From NCBI GenBank assembly GCA_951812335.1, contig OX638293.1:1968731-2032730 (forward strand): a DNA stretch of 64,000 bases, given 5' to 3'. The notes beneath the pieces were generated by a model, which worked only from the letters and a program-made list of their open reading frames with translations, did no database searches and was not told the origin of the DNA. A program made the position numbers and the translations under genes. Origin of the DNA: Rhodothermales bacterium (GTDB taxonomy: Bacteria > Bacteroidota > Rhodothermia > Rhodothermales > VXPQ01). Shown piece after piece: positions 1 to 9,200 of this stretch. The first letter of the stretch is position 1, and each line of letters opens with the position of its first letter.

Positions 1-365
1 CGATAGGATACGCAACTTTGGAGACCGGAACTGATAAAGCTGAGATGTGAATCGGCGTTGGGGGGCTCATTTTCCCGTTCTTCTTCCGTCAACTCCGTGC
101 GCAGGGACATATTGTCATGCTGATAACTTTTTCCTGGCGGAAAAAGCTTCTGAAATGTGCGCAGAAAAGCGTGTATGGAATCCAGACTGTGATTCAATCG
201 CTGCGCCAGTCCCTGGTCGATATAGCCACCGGTGGTATGATGGGAACAGTAGAGGGTCCGGTCGTATTCGTCAAGGACATCTCCGTAACGCTCGCGGATA
301 CATTGCTGCACGTTGATAACAGCAAAACGAGTCGCCGGCGTTAACTCGATCTTGAGTTCAGTCAT
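1..365 (-). CDS. YjbQ/UPF0047 family protein, 3' end cut off by window edge
   Basis: Reading the minus strand from an ATG at 363-365 gives 121 codons without a stop, running off the left edge. The product starts MTELKIELTPATRFAVINV and contains the pattern HHTTGGYID, then PPGKSYQHDN, then NADSHLSFISSGLQSCV. That order (HT/S cluster, P-x-Y-x-H, NAxxHL) is the layout of YjbQ/UPF0047 proteins, small trimeric beta-structured proteins of about 135 residues, some linked to thiamine-phosphate synthase activity. About 15-20 C-terminal residues would lie outside the window. It is separated by 159 bp from the sugar cluster downstream in coordinates, so it may be the last gene of that minus-strand run. 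The family assignment rests on motif recognition only. Confidence 0.6.
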   Translation of the reverse strand, partial: MTELKIELTPATRFAVINVQQCIRERYGDVLDEYDRTLYCSHHTTGGYIDQGLAQRLNHSLDSIHAFLRTFQKLFPPGKSYQHDNMSLRTELTEEERENEPPNADSHLSFISSGLQSCVSY

Positions 366-524
366 GGGATTATACGAGCATGGGATTATGCGGGGAGACA
401 AATACTTCCCATGGATTGTGTAGCAGGTAAGGATGCAACGCGGAAGTGCAGCCAGTCACCCCGGCAACGCAAGCAATGTCCGCAGGTTTCCTGCGCAAGG
501 TTTTTCAATACCTCTCCCTGATTT

Positions 525-1013
525 TCAATCCATCGAAAACGGTGAATCCGGCTGATCCTCATACCGGATCTCGTCCACCGGCTCGCCTTTGCTCTCTCCT
601 GCATAGAGCCGGTTCGGGCAATTTACGATCCAGGCGCCTTCCGCACCCACGTTACGGTAGGCATGTACAACCCCCGGCGGAACGAGGATTGCAGCAGGGC
701 GATCGGCGCCGAATTCTTCCCGAAAACGACACCCGAAAGAGGGGGAATCGGCACGTGTATCCCAGAGATACAGTTGGAAGGCGCCACTAAAAAAAAGAAA
801 CAGGTCTGTTTGCGCCACATGTTCGTGCGGCCCGCGAACCACTCCGGGGTGCGTCAAGGAAACGTATCCCATCCGAGGATGCACAACTTCAGGCAGTTCG
901 TCGCATCGGAAGAACTCGGCCAGCCAGCCGCGATCGTCTTCGTAAAATCGGAGCGGATGGATCTCGCAGCCGTTTATTTCACCTTGCTTCCAGGAAGGAA
1001 ATGCTGTACTCAC
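525..1013 (-). CDS. RfbC-like cupin, dTDP-4-dehydrorhamnose 3,5-epimerase family
   Basis: 162 residues with a single cupin domain: EIHPLRFYEDDRGWLAEFF at the N-terminus is the typical RmlC opening (F-x-D-x-RGW/F), followed by SLTHPGVVRGPHEH and VPPGVVHAYRN. RmlC epimerases convert dTDP-4-keto-6-deoxyglucose to the L-lyxo isomer and use a histidine in an RGLHxQ motif; here that segment reads RGPHEH, so the exact reaction may differ. The protein also ends soon after the cupin core, at NCPNRLYAGESKGEPVDEIRY. Its start codon overlaps the end of the upstream thymidylyltransferase gene by 4 bp (ATGA), a sign of co-translation in one operon with rfbB and rfbA. No rfbD (reductase) is adjacent. Confidence 0.75.
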   Translation of the reverse strand: MSTAFPSWKQGEINGCEIHPLRFYEDDRGWLAEFFRCDELPEVVHPRMGYVSLTHPGVVRGPHEHVAQTDLFLFFSGAFQLYLWDTRADSPSFGCRFREEFGADRPAAILVPPGVVHAYRNVGAEGAWIVNCPNRLYAGESKGEPVDEIRYEDQPDSPFSMD

Positions 1014-1783
1014 TGCGTATTCAAGGATAAAAGTTCTTCATAAACGAGTTCACGGGCCAATTCATTCGCCTCGTGCCACCCACCCATCGTGCCTGCATCT
1101 CCCCACCAGCTGTTCAGCACACCCCAGGAAAGCCGACCTTCCTGGATGTAGGCATTGCTCACATCGCTGATTTCGTATTCTCCACGCCCGCTTGGGGACA
1201 GTCCCGCAATTACGTCAAATACGCCGGCGTCGTAAAAATAGAGGCCGGTCACGCAATAGTTACTTGGGGGAGCGGAGGGTTTTTCGATAATCTCGACAAT
1301 CCGGTCGCCTTCGAAACGAGGGACGCCATAGCGTTCCGGGTCGGGCACTTCTTTTAGCAATACCCGGGCTCCTGCGCCATCCGCCGCCAGTTGCCGCCGA
1401 AACGCGGTAACCTGATTACCGATATCTTCTCCTATGATGTTGTCTCCGAGAATGACAAGCAGGGGATTGTCCGCCGTGAACGATGCACAGAGTGCAAGGG
1501 CCTGTGCAATGCCGCCGGGTTCGTCCTGCACACGAAAGGTCAGATCAAGCCCGAGATCGCGCCCGCTTCCCAGAAGGTTCACCACATCTCCCATATGTTC
1601 AGGGCTTGTAACCACAGCCACTTCCCGAATACCCGCCCGACGCATTCGCACCAACGGATGGAAAATCATCGGATAACGGCCTACCGGGAGCAAATGCTTG
1701 TTGGTAATCCTTGTCAGCGGATACAAACGGCTTCCCAGTCCGCCGGCTAAAAGAACGCCCTTCAGAGGTTGATCTGCGGACAT
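1010..1783 (-). CDS. rfbA: Glucose-1-phosphate thymidylyltransferase (short type)
   Basis: 257 residues of nucleotidyltransferase fold. The nucleotide-binding signature LAGGLGSRLYPLT lies at residues 12-24, followed by NKHLLPVGRYPMI (sugar-phosphate site) and LVILGDNIIGED (metal-binding aspartate). FDKYGVPRFE-like PERYGVPRFEGD and IEKPSAPPSNYCVTGLY are the usual sugar-binding blocks. The enzyme makes dTDP-glucose from dTTP and glucose-1-phosphate, the first step of dTDP-deoxysugar synthesis, in the cytoplasm. It is about 30 residues shorter than RmlA of enterobacteria, lacking the C-terminal allosteric-site helices, as in StrD-like homologues. It lies 26 bp after rfbB and overlaps the downstream epimerase gene by 4 bp. 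Confidence 0.9.
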   Translation of the reverse strand: MSADQPLKGVLLAGGLGSRLYPLTRITNKHLLPVGRYPMIFHPLVRMRRAGIREVAVVTSPEHMGDVVNLLGSGRDLGLDLTFRVQDEPGGIAQALALCASFTADNPLLVILGDNIIGEDIGNQVTAFRRQLAADGAGARVLLKEVPDPERYGVPRFEGDRIVEIIEKPSAPPSNYCVTGLYFYDAGVFDVIAGLSPSGRGEYEISDVSNAYIQEGRLSWGVLNSWWGDAGTMGGWHEANELARELVYEELLSLNTQ

Positions 1784-1809
1784 GTAATCAGGATGTATAA
1801 CAGGATGGG

Positions 1810-3009
1810 TTACGTTCGGGCCGCATACTGCTCGTTATACCATGTACGCCATGATTCGTCGAGAACGGTCTTTAACCACTCCTCATTCTCCAGATACCAG
1901 GCAATGGTGGTATCGATCCCCTGCAGAAGATCGTGCCGAGGGCGCCAACCGAGTTCGCTTCGCACTTTCGAGGTGTCCATGGCATAGCGGTAATCGTGAC
2001 CGGGGCGATCTTTTACGAAAGAGACGAGTGCTCTGGACGCGCCTTCCGGCCGATTCAGCGCCCGGTCTACTCTATCCAGCACCATATGTACGAGTTCCAG
2101 ATTCGTACGACAAGTTTCGCCGCCTACGCCGTAGGTTTCTCCGTCGGCGCCCGAAAGCAGAATGGTTTCGAGCGCTTCGCAATGATCTTCCACGAAGAGC
2201 CAGTCGCGAATGTTTTCTCCCTTGCCGTAGATCGGAATCCGGTTTTCCTTCATGGCCCGGACAATAACGAGCGGCACAAGTTTTTCCGGAAATTGCCGGG
2301 GACCGTAATTGTTCGAACAATTCGAAACGACAACCGGCAGGCCATACGTTTGCCCCCAGGCGCGCACAAAATGATCGGCGGAAGCTTTCGAGGCCGAATA
2401 AGGAGATCGCGGATCGTATGCCGTCGTTTCGGAAAAGGCGCCTTCAGGGCCAAGACTTCCGTATACTTCGTCTGTCGAGATGTGATGGAAACGATAGCGT
2501 CCGTTTCCGAAATCGTCGGGGGTCCAGGCGGCTCGAGCTTCTTCCAGCAGGGTCGCCGTACCCAAAACATTGGTTCGGACAAAGGAAAGCGGAGCTTTAA
2601 CGGACCGGTCTACATGACTCTCTGCAGCAAAGTGCACTACGGTCGAAAACGCATGCTCCCTGAACAGGTTACGGACCATATCCCGATCGGCGATGTCTCC
2701 GTGCGCAAAAAGATAGTTTTCCGCCTTTTCGATCGGCGCAAGATTCATAAGGCTGCCTGCATACGTCAGGGAATCGAGATTCACGAACCGTACTTTGGGA
2801 TAGCGTGGCGCCATCCTGAGCAGGAAGTTGGATCCGATGAATCCGGCTCCCCCGGTAACCAGCACGGATCGAGGGATATGTTTATGATGTGTTCGGAGAG
2901 CTTTCGGATCCACGAAAGGCGCAGGGAATGCATGGGGGAAGAACGAAATGCATCGCCGGGCTTTATACAGTACGGGTCCGGCGCGGTTTCGCGGACAGGC
3001 GCTCTCCAT
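1810..3009 (-). CDS. rfbB: dTDP-glucose 4,6-dehydratase
   Basis: Extended short-chain dehydrogenase: the NAD-binding motif VTGGAGFIGSNF begins near residue 50, HFAAESHVDRS follows, and the catalytic YSASK is near residue 204. These are hallmarks of RmlB, which converts dTDP-glucose to dTDP-4-keto-6-deoxyglucose. The first 48 residues (from MESACPRNR to HHKHIPRS) are arginine- and proline-rich and have no counterpart in the family, which normally begins about three residues before VTGG. The only ATG is at 3009, just 20 bp from the divergent polA start. A GTG at 2863-2865 would give a family-like N-terminus and leave about 160 bp for two promoters, so the true start may be there. First gene of an rfbB-rfbA-rfbC-like operon. 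Confidence 0.93.
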   Translation of the reverse strand: MESACPRNRAGPVLYKARRCISFFPHAFPAPFVDPKALRTHHKHIPRSVLVTGGAGFIGSNFLLRMAPRYPKVRFVNLDSLTYAGSLMNLAPIEKAENYLFAHGDIADRDMVRNLFREHAFSTVVHFAAESHVDRSVKAPLSFVRTNVLGTATLLEEARAAWTPDDFGNGRYRFHHISTDEVYGSLGPEGAFSETTAYDPRSPYSASKASADHFVRAWGQTYGLPVVVSNCSNNYGPRQFPEKLVPLVIVRAMKENRIPIYGKGENIRDWLFVEDHCEALETILLSGADGETYGVGGETCRTNLELVHMVLDRVDRALNRPEGASRALVSFVKDRPGHDYRYAMDTSKVRSELGWRPRHDLLQGIDTTIAWYLENEEWLKTVLDESWRTWYNEQYAART

Positions 3010-3029
3010 GAAAGATAGCAGAGCTTGAT

Positions 3030-5882
3030 ATGGCTCAGGAAAACGGGGCGAACACCCCCCGAAAAAACAGTCCGTTGTATCTGCTGGACGCTATGGCGCT
3101 GGCATATCGCGCCCATTTTGCGTTCATCGGCAGGCCGCTCATGAATTCGCGGGGGCAGAACACTTCAGCGGCGTACGGTTTTACCAATACACTCCTGAAA
3201 CTGATCGAAGATCACGGAATCACCCATATGGCCGTGGTTTTCGATGTCGTAGGCCCCGGAGCAGGCACGTTCCGCGACGAACTGTTCGAGGAATACAAGG
3301 CAAACCGGAGTCCTATTCCTGAAGATCTTGCCGAAGCGCTTCCGTGCATCAAGGATATTGTGGAAGCTGCCGGCGTGACCGTTATCGAGGTCCCCGGGGT
3401 TGAAGCCGACGATGTGATCGGCACCCTGGCGCGACTTGCCGCCAAAGAAGGGACCGATGTAGTGATTGTGTCTCCCGACAAGGATTTCCAGCAACTTCTC
3501 GACGAACGTATCTCCATGTTCCGCCCCGCTCGCCGGGGAGAAGCCTTCGATCCTGTCACCGCGGATACGTTCCGGGAGAAATACGGTCTCCCGCCGATCC
3601 GGTTCATCGACCTGCTCGCACTGATGGGGGATGCCAGCGACAACGTGCCTGGAGTACAAGGTATTGGCGAAAAAACGGCAGGAGCATTGATCCGGGAGTA
3701 CGGCTCCGTGGAAACGCTCCTTGAACATGCGGAGGAAGTGAAAGGCAAGCGTGCCCGGGAAGGCCTGCTCACCCAGCGTGAAGAAGCCCTGCTCAGCAAG
3801 CAGTTGGTTACGATCAAGACGGACGTGGAACTTGACGTAACGCCGGCGCAACTCGTGCGGTCCTCGCCGGACCGCGAAGCATTGCTTTCCCTGTTCAACG
3901 ACCTCCAGTTCAATACACTTTTCCGGAAAGTGAAGGCCGGAGCGTTTGTGCAGATCGGGGAAAAGCCTGTGCAGACCGGAGAAGAGCAGCATACCACAGC
4001 GGACGTTCCGGAAACGCAGAGGGAGGAAGCGCCTCGCCCCACGTTTTTTTCCGGAGAATCGGTCGGGGCTTCCGATCTGGTATCGTACGACCCTGAAACG
4101 GCGAACTACCGTCTCATAAGCGACAAGAAAACCTTGCAGGCCATCGTTGAAGAATTACAGGCGGTGGACCGGTTCGCCTTCGATACGGAAACCACCTCGG
4201 TCGATCCGATGTGGGCGTCTCTTGTGGGCATTTCTTTTTCGCAAGAGGCCGGAAAAGGCTGCTATATCCCAACGCCCCTGCCGGATGGAACGTCTACGGC
4301 AGAGATACTCGCTCTTCTTGAACCAATTCTCCGCGGGAATGCGCTCAAAATCGGGCAGAACGTCAAGTATGACGTCATCACGCTGGAACGGCATGGAATG
4401 CGTACGAAAGGCCCGTTCTTCGATACGATGGTGGCGCACTACCTGTTGTCCCCCGAAGAGCCGCACGGCCTCGATTCGCTGGCGCTGAAATTCCTGCACT
4501 ATAAGACCATTCCGATCGAGAACCTCATCGGAACCGGGAAGAATCAACTGTCGATGCGGGACGTGCCTCCCGATAAAACATGTCCATACGCCTGCGAGGA
4601 TGCAGACATCGCCTTGCGCTTGGCGGATACCCTTGCCGTAAGGCTCAAGGAAGACGACTTGCTGGAGATTGCGGAACAGATTGAGTTTCCTCTCCTGCGC
4701 GTGCTGGCGGACATGGAGATGACCGGCATCCGGGTCGATCCGGATATGCTGGCGGCGCTCTCCGAAGAGATGGGCGGCCACATTCGCGATCTTGAGGAGA
4801 AAATCCACAAAGAGGCGGGGGAACCGTTCAATATCGGTTCCCCGCGCCAACTCGGCGGTATTCTGTTTGAGAAGTTGAACCTGCCGATCGTGTCAAGAAC
4901 ATCCACAGGCGCCCCTTCCACCAAAGAAGATGTACTGGAGACCCTTGCAGCGAGGCACCCCCTGCCGGCACTGGTTCTCGAATGGCGCAAGTTTTCCAAG
5001 TTGAAAAGCACCTATGTCGACAGCCTCGGCAAGTTGATCCATCCCGACACCGGCCGCATTCACACCAATTACAACCAGACCGTAGCCGCCACAGGAAGGC
5101 TTTCCTCCGCGGGGCCGAACCTCCAGAATATTCCCATCCGAACGGATAAGGGCAAAGAGATTCGCAAGGCGTTCGTCGCCAAAAAAGGGTGGAAGCTGCT
5201 TTCGTCCGACTACGTACAGATTGAACTCCGTATTTTGGCTTCCATGAGCGGGGACGAAGCGCTTAGCGAAGCATTTCGGCAGAAGAAAGATGTACATCAA
5301 GCTGTAGCTGCAATGATATACGATGTTCCACCTGAAGAAGTACATGAAGATCAGCGTCGCAAAGCAAAAGAAGTGAATTACGGCATTCCCTACGGCATTT
5401 CCGCATGGGGCCTGGCTCAGCGGCTGCGGTGTCAGGTCGGAGAAGCCCAGGAGTTGATCGACACCTATCTGAAGACGTATCCTGCGGTCACAGCCCATAT
5501 CGAAAGGGTCGTCGAAGAAGCCCGTGAAAGAGGATGCGTTCGAACGATCCTCGGTCGGCGGCGTTTTGTGCCGAATATCAATTCGCGCAATCGAACCCAG
5601 CGATCTTTTTCCGAGCGTGTCGCTGTGAACATGCCGATCCAGGGATCGCAAGCCGATATGATCAAGATCGCCATGGTGAATATAGCCCGCAGGCTGAAGC
5701 GGGAAGGCCTCGCGGCGCGTATGTTGCTGCAGGTGCATGATGAACTTGTCCTTGAAATGCCGCCGGAGGAAATCGACGCGGTACGGACAATAGTTCGCCA
5801 GGAAATGGAATCGGCGCTTTCGCTCGATGTGCCCATTGAAGTACATATGGATGTAGGGGACCATTGGCTCGACGCACATTGA
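3030..5882 (+). CDS. polA: DNA polymerase I with both exonuclease domains
   Basis: 950 residues, the normal length for a three-domain PolA. Residues 1 to about 300 are the 5'-3' exonuclease/FEN domain. Residues about 360-545 are the 3'-5' proofreading domain with an intact catalytic set (DTET at 385-388, GQNVKYD, YACED). The C-terminal polymerase carries motif A DYVQIELR (catalytic Asp727), motif B KEVNYGIPYG and motif C QVHDELVLE (His903-Asp904). Role: Okazaki-fragment processing and repair synthesis. Two details differ from E. coli: motif A has V where DYSQIELR has S, and the O-helix residue equivalent to Phe762 is Tyr784, the residue known to reduce discrimination against dideoxynucleotides. 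The stop overlaps the start of the following M16 gene (TGATG). Confidence 0.97.
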   Translation: MAQENGANTPRKNSPLYLLDAMALAYRAHFAFIGRPLMNSRGQNTSAAYGFTNTLLKLIEDHGITHMAVVFDVVGPGAGTFRDELFEEYKANRSPIPEDLAEALPCIKDIVEAAGVTVIEVPGVEADDVIGTLARLAAKEGTDVVIVSPDKDFQQLLDERISMFRPARRGEAFDPVTADTFREKYGLPPIRFIDLLALMGDASDNVPGVQGIGEKTAGALIREYGSVETLLEHAEEVKGKRAREGLLTQREEALLSKQLVTIKTDVELDVTPAQLVRSSPDREALLSLFNDLQFNTLFRKVKAGAFVQIGEKPVQTGEEQHTTADVPETQREEAPRPTFFSGESVGASDLVSYDPETANYRLISDKKTLQAIVEELQAVDRFAFDTETTSVDPMWASLVGISFSQEAGKGCYIPTPLPDGTSTAEILALLEPILRGNALKIGQNVKYDVITLERHGMRTKGPFFDTMVAHYLLSPEEPHGLDSLALKFLHYKTIPIENLIGTGKNQLSMRDVPPDKTCPYACEDADIALRLADTLAVRLKEDDLLEIAEQIEFPLLRVLADMEMTGIRVDPDMLAALSEEMGGHIRDLEEKIHKEAGEPFNIGSPRQLGGILFEKLNLPIVSRTSTGAPSTKEDVLETLAARHPLPALVLEWRKFSKLKSTYVDSLGKLIHPDTGRIHTNYNQTVAATGRLSSAGPNLQNIPIRTDKGKEIRKAFVAKKGWKLLSSDYVQIELRILASMSGDEALSEAFRQKKDVHQAVAAMIYDVPPEEVHEDQRRKAKEVNYGIPYGISAWGLAQRLRCQVGEAQELIDTYLKTYPAVTAHIERVVEEARERGCVRTILGRRRFVPNINSRNRTQRSFSERVAVNMPIQGSQADMIKIAMVNIARRLKREGLAARMLLQVHDELVLEMPPEEIDAVRTIVRQEMESALSLDVPIEVHMDVGDHWLDAH

Positions 5883-7180
5883 TGGACATACCAAAAGGTT
5901 TCGCATTCGAGGAAACGTCGGGGGGCGTTGAGGCATACCGTCTGGAGGGCAACGGCCTGCAGACCTTGCTGCTCCGGGACGCCACGGCTCCCGTCGCAAC
6001 ATTCATGATTACCTACCGGGTAGGCAGTCGCCACGAGCCGGAGGGCCTCACCGGAGCTTGTCACTTTCTCGAACACCTGATGTTCAAGGGATCGGCCCGA
6101 TTCAACAAGCAGGCCGGTACGTCTGTGTTCAATGTGTTGCAGCGTGTGGGAGCTCGCGTCAACGCCACGACCTGGCTGGATCGGACGAACTATTACGAGA
6201 TGCTGCCCGAAGAACATCTCCCCCTTGCCGTGGAAATAGAAGCGGATCGCATGCGGGGAGCTTTGCTGCAGGATGAGGACATGGAACGGGAGCGCACCGT
6301 GATCCTGAACGAGTTGGATCGGGGAGAAAACGATCCGGTCCGCAAGCTTTTCCATGCGGTATGGGCTGCCGCCTTCACAGTACACCCCTACCATCATCCC
6401 GTGATAGGGTGGAGAGACGATGTAGAGCGCCTGACGCCCGACGGGCTGCGGCATTTCTACGATACATACTACCGGCCCGACAATGCGACGGTCAGCATCA
6501 TCGGGGATTTTGACAAAACGGAGGCGCTGGGGCTTGTGCATCGCCATTTTGGCCAAATCGCGAGCCCGGAAGAGGCCTTGCCCGCCATGCATGTGTGCGA
6601 ACCGGCCCAGGAGGAAGAGCGCCGCGTGGTCGTACGGCAGGCGGGTTGGCAAGGAGCCGTCATGGTCGCCTGGAAATCGCCTCGCGGGCTGGAAGCGGAC
6701 ACGGATGCGCTCGATATGCTTTCCGCCATTCTTTCCGCCGGCAAGAACGGTCGCCTGTATCGCCGGTTGACAGACACTGGGCTCACGACCAGCGCCTGGG
6801 GAGGTATTTCCCGATTTTGCGATCCGGGTCTCGCGTATGTTTTTGCAAGACCGGCCCCGGACAAAACCCACGAGGAAGTCGAATCTGCCATTCATGCGAC
6901 GATCGACGAGATCAAAGAAAACGGAATCACGGAAGAGGAACTCCAGCGAGCCCGAAACCAGCGCAAGGCGCAGGCAGCTTTTAGCCGGGACGGTTCGTTT
7001 TCGGCCGCTGCAGAACTCAACGAAGCCATTGCTGCCGGAGACTGGAAACTTTACACCGCAATGCAGGACCGCATCAATCGGGTAACCGGAAAACACATAC
7101 AGCGTGTCGCGCGCGAGTATTTCGTGGAGCATACCTGTACGACCGGATACTATATCCCTGACGGAGAGGCCTCCTCATGA
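5882..7180 (+). CDS. M16 family zinc metallopeptidase, catalytic partner
   Basis: 432 residues from the ATG at 5882, which overlaps the polA stop codon (TGATG); a start 18 bp further upstream inside polA is possible but less likely. The inverted zinc motif HFLEH is at residues 61-65 (H-x-x-E-H), and the third ligand lies in ERERTVILNELDR about 75 residues later, so this is an active pitrilysin/processing-peptidase-like enzyme. Such proteins degrade oligopeptides or process precursors. The gene is followed at once, with ATGA overlap, by a second M16 gene that lacks the zinc motif. This is the usual two-subunit arrangement in which one chain supplies the zinc site and the other the substrate-binding R/Y motif. 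No clear signal peptide, so probably cytoplasmic. Confidence 0.92.
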   Translation: MDIPKGFAFEETSGGVEAYRLEGNGLQTLLLRDATAPVATFMITYRVGSRHEPEGLTGACHFLEHLMFKGSARFNKQAGTSVFNVLQRVGARVNATTWLDRTNYYEMLPEEHLPLAVEIEADRMRGALLQDEDMERERTVILNELDRGENDPVRKLFHAVWAAAFTVHPYHHPVIGWRDDVERLTPDGLRHFYDTYYRPDNATVSIIGDFDKTEALGLVHRHFGQIASPEEALPAMHVCEPAQEEERRVVVRQAGWQGAVMVAWKSPRGLEADTDALDMLSAILSAGKNGRLYRRLTDTGLTTSAWGGISRFCDPGLAYVFARPAPDKTHEEVESAIHATIDEIKENGITEEELQRARNQRKAQAAFSRDGSFSAAAELNEAIAAGDWKLYTAMQDRINRVTGKHIQRVAREYFVEHTCTTGYYIPDGEASS

Positions 7181-8487
7181 GTGTTTCTCCATCGGGACAG
7201 GCCCGTACGCCGTCTTTCGCCGAGCGCATTTCCGAGCACCTCATCGGCCCTTGCCGCCTCATCATGTTGCGTACGCCCATCCACAATGTCGTAACGTGGT
7301 GCGGCTCGTTCCATAGCGCCCCGGACATGGGCAATAAAGAAGAGTTGCTGCTGCAGCATCTGGTCGTATCCATGCTGGACAAGGGCGCCGGGACGCTGGA
7401 TCGATTCGCCGTGGCCGAAATACTGGAAAACAAGGGGGCGGAGCTGGCATTTTCGTCCGATGTGCTTCGTATCGATTTCTCGGGACGCGCTCTGAAAAAA
7501 GACGTTAAGGAAGTGCTGGGTCTGACTGCTTTGCAATTGCGGGAACCATTGCTGGCCGGGGAAGAACTGGCCAAAGCAAAAGACAGAATATCGGCATCTA
7601 TCAAGCGTTCGATGGAAAGTACGAGCGCCCAGGCATCCGGGGCGCTGCGGCGGCGAATATACGGGGCTTCGCACCCTAACTATATAGAGGAATCCGAAGA
7701 GCGGTTGGAACAGTTGCAACGCCTCTCGATAGACGAGGTCCGGGCATATCATGCTGCACATTTCGGCGCCAATGCATGTACGCTCGTGGTCGTAGGAGAT
7801 GTGGACGAGAGCGCAGTGAACGAAGCGGTGGAAAATCACTTTGCGGGATGGCCATCCCGCGATGCATCCCCGCATTTCGCAGAAACGCCGGAAGAACACG
7901 ACCCCGGCGTGTCCACCGTTGCCATCCCCGATAAGGAAAATGTGGATGTACGCCTTGGACATGCCCTTGCGGTACGACGGAACGATCCCGGTTACATTCC
8001 GGCCTTTCTCGCCAATTTTGCGCTGGGCGGAAATTTCTCGGCGCGACTGATGCAGACCATTCGCGACGAAATGGGTCTGACATACGGCATCGGTTCATCC
8101 CTGTCGGGCGTTTCCACGGAATACGACGGGCACTGGCAAGTGGCGGTAACCCTGTCGAAGGAATATGTACAACGGGGGATAGAGGAAACCGTCAAACAAA
8201 TTCGCCACTTTGTCGCTGGCGGCGTGACCCCGGAAGAACTCGAGGAAAAGAAAACCACGGTAACAGGAGCGTTCAAGGTGGGGCTTTCCACTACGTTCGG
8301 GCTGGCGAAAACGCTTCTCAGCAATGTGGAACAGGGATTCGAGATAGCGTATCTCGACGAATTTCCGGATAGAGTGGAGAGCGTTTCGGTGGACGAAGTC
8401 AATCGAGCGATCACACAAACATTCGTCCCGGATTCACTGCATATCACGCTGGCCGGAAACGTCCGGGAAGCGGATCTCAGCCTTTAG
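7177..8487 (+). CDS. M16 family peptidase-like protein, non-catalytic partner
   Basis: 436 residues with the M16 fold but no HxxEH: the corresponding segment near residue 55 reads DMGNKEELLLQHLVVSML. The C-terminal half keeps the R/Y element (IRDEMGLTYGIGSS), which in heterodimeric M16 proteases contributes substrate binding to the catalytic chain's active site. The start ATG overlaps the stop of the preceding catalytic M16 gene by 4 bp, so the two are translationally coupled and very likely form a heterodimer. Function in this organism beyond peptide cleavage cannot be read from the sequence. Last gene of the polA-M16-M16 run; the next gene is convergent. Confidence 0.9.
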   Translation: MSVSPSGQARTPSFAERISEHLIGPCRLIMLRTPIHNVVTWCGSFHSAPDMGNKEELLLQHLVVSMLDKGAGTLDRFAVAEILENKGAELAFSSDVLRIDFSGRALKKDVKEVLGLTALQLREPLLAGEELAKAKDRISASIKRSMESTSAQASGALRRRIYGASHPNYIEESEERLEQLQRLSIDEVRAYHAAHFGANACTLVVVGDVDESAVNEAVENHFAGWPSRDASPHFAETPEEHDPGVSTVAIPDKENVDVRLGHALAVRRNDPGYIPAFLANFALGGNFSARLMQTIRDEMGLTYGIGSSLSGVSTEYDGHWQVAVTLSKEYVQRGIEETVKQIRHFVAGGVTPEELEEKKTTVTGAFKVGLSTTFGLAKTLLSNVEQGFEIAYLDEFPDRVESVSVDEVNRAITQTFVPDSLHITLAGNVREADLSL

Positions 8488-8537
8488 GGTATCCGCCTGG
8501 CAGGCATTGGGCGAATCCGGCACAGGCGCAACAGCCG

Positions 8538-9131
8538 TCAGGTGTTGTCCATGATCGGAGAAACATCCTTTTGCCCGGCAGCTTTGTGTCCGGTCACGAC
8601 CTTGTCCGGGCTCGGCAAAATAAGAGCGAGCAGCAGGTAGGCAATAATCGCAGGGAGGCCGCTGGAAAAAATCAGAACGATCACGAATGCTATGCGAACC
8701 AGCGTAGGATCCAGGTCGAAATACTCCGCAATGCCGGCGGCGACCCCTGCAATTTTTTTGTCGCGGGACTTCACAAGCTGTTTTTTCATGCCCTTTTTCC
8801 TGGGTTTTGCCTTACTTGGCTTCGGTGCTTTGTATTTCCTCCGGGGGCGCCATGACAGCACGCCAAAACCCAGAAGGATAATCAGAATGCCTGCCATCCA
8901 GGGGAGCATCCCGGCAAGGGCGCGAACGCTATACCCTTGCCAGATACCCATTTCCTGAACGATATAGACGGCGCCCACAAGAATAAGGGAAAGCCCGGCT
9001 ATCATGGGCAGATTCCAGAACGGTTTGCTCCCCGTATCGCTTTCCTCGAACAGGAAGCGTTCCATTTCTTGTTCCGATAGCGTTCCGGGGTCCACGGGTT
9101 GGGGTTCTTCTTCAGGCATATCCTTCAGCAA
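8538..9131 (-). CDS. PspC domain membrane protein
   Basis: 197 residues. The N-terminal quarter is acidic and soluble (MLKDMPEEEPQPVDPGTLSE). Two hydrophobic helices follow around residues 40-62 and 70-90, then a strongly basic linker (RRKYKAPKPSKAKPRKKG). The C-terminal PspC domain (VKSRDKKIAGVAAGIAEYF, then DPTLVRIAFVIVLI and a last membrane segment) occupies about residues 125-185. PspC-type proteins sense envelope stress at the inner membrane; the phage-shock partners PspA/PspB are not nearby. The layout, PspC downstream of a two-helix module, resembles LiaF/DUF5668-type proteins but the domain order is reversed. The gene is convergent with the M16 pair. Confidence 0.8.
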   Translation of the reverse strand: MLKDMPEEEPQPVDPGTLSEQEMERFLFEESDTGSKPFWNLPMIAGLSLILVGAVYIVQEMGIWQGYSVRALAGMLPWMAGILIILLGFGVLSWRPRRKYKAPKPSKAKPRKKGMKKQLVKSRDKKIAGVAAGIAEYFDLDPTLVRIAFVIVLIFSSGLPAIIAYLLLALILPSPDKVVTGHKAAGQKDVSPIMDNT

Positions 9132-9200
9132 TAGGCAAATGAATTTCCAGGTTGGCGGTCACTGGACGGGGCCGGATAATGCGGATAAGTGAACGCATGA

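Noticed and set aside
481-525. Hairpin CGCAGG-TTT-CCTGCG followed by a T-run after the RfbC-like gene
   Set aside because: The T-run is on the wrong side for the minus-strand gene, and no plus-strand transcript is expected there.
5465-7132. Long minus-strand frame (555 codons) opposite polA and the M16 gene
   Set aside because: It spans two genuine genes with intact catalytic motifs on the other strand, and its composition is not protein-like.
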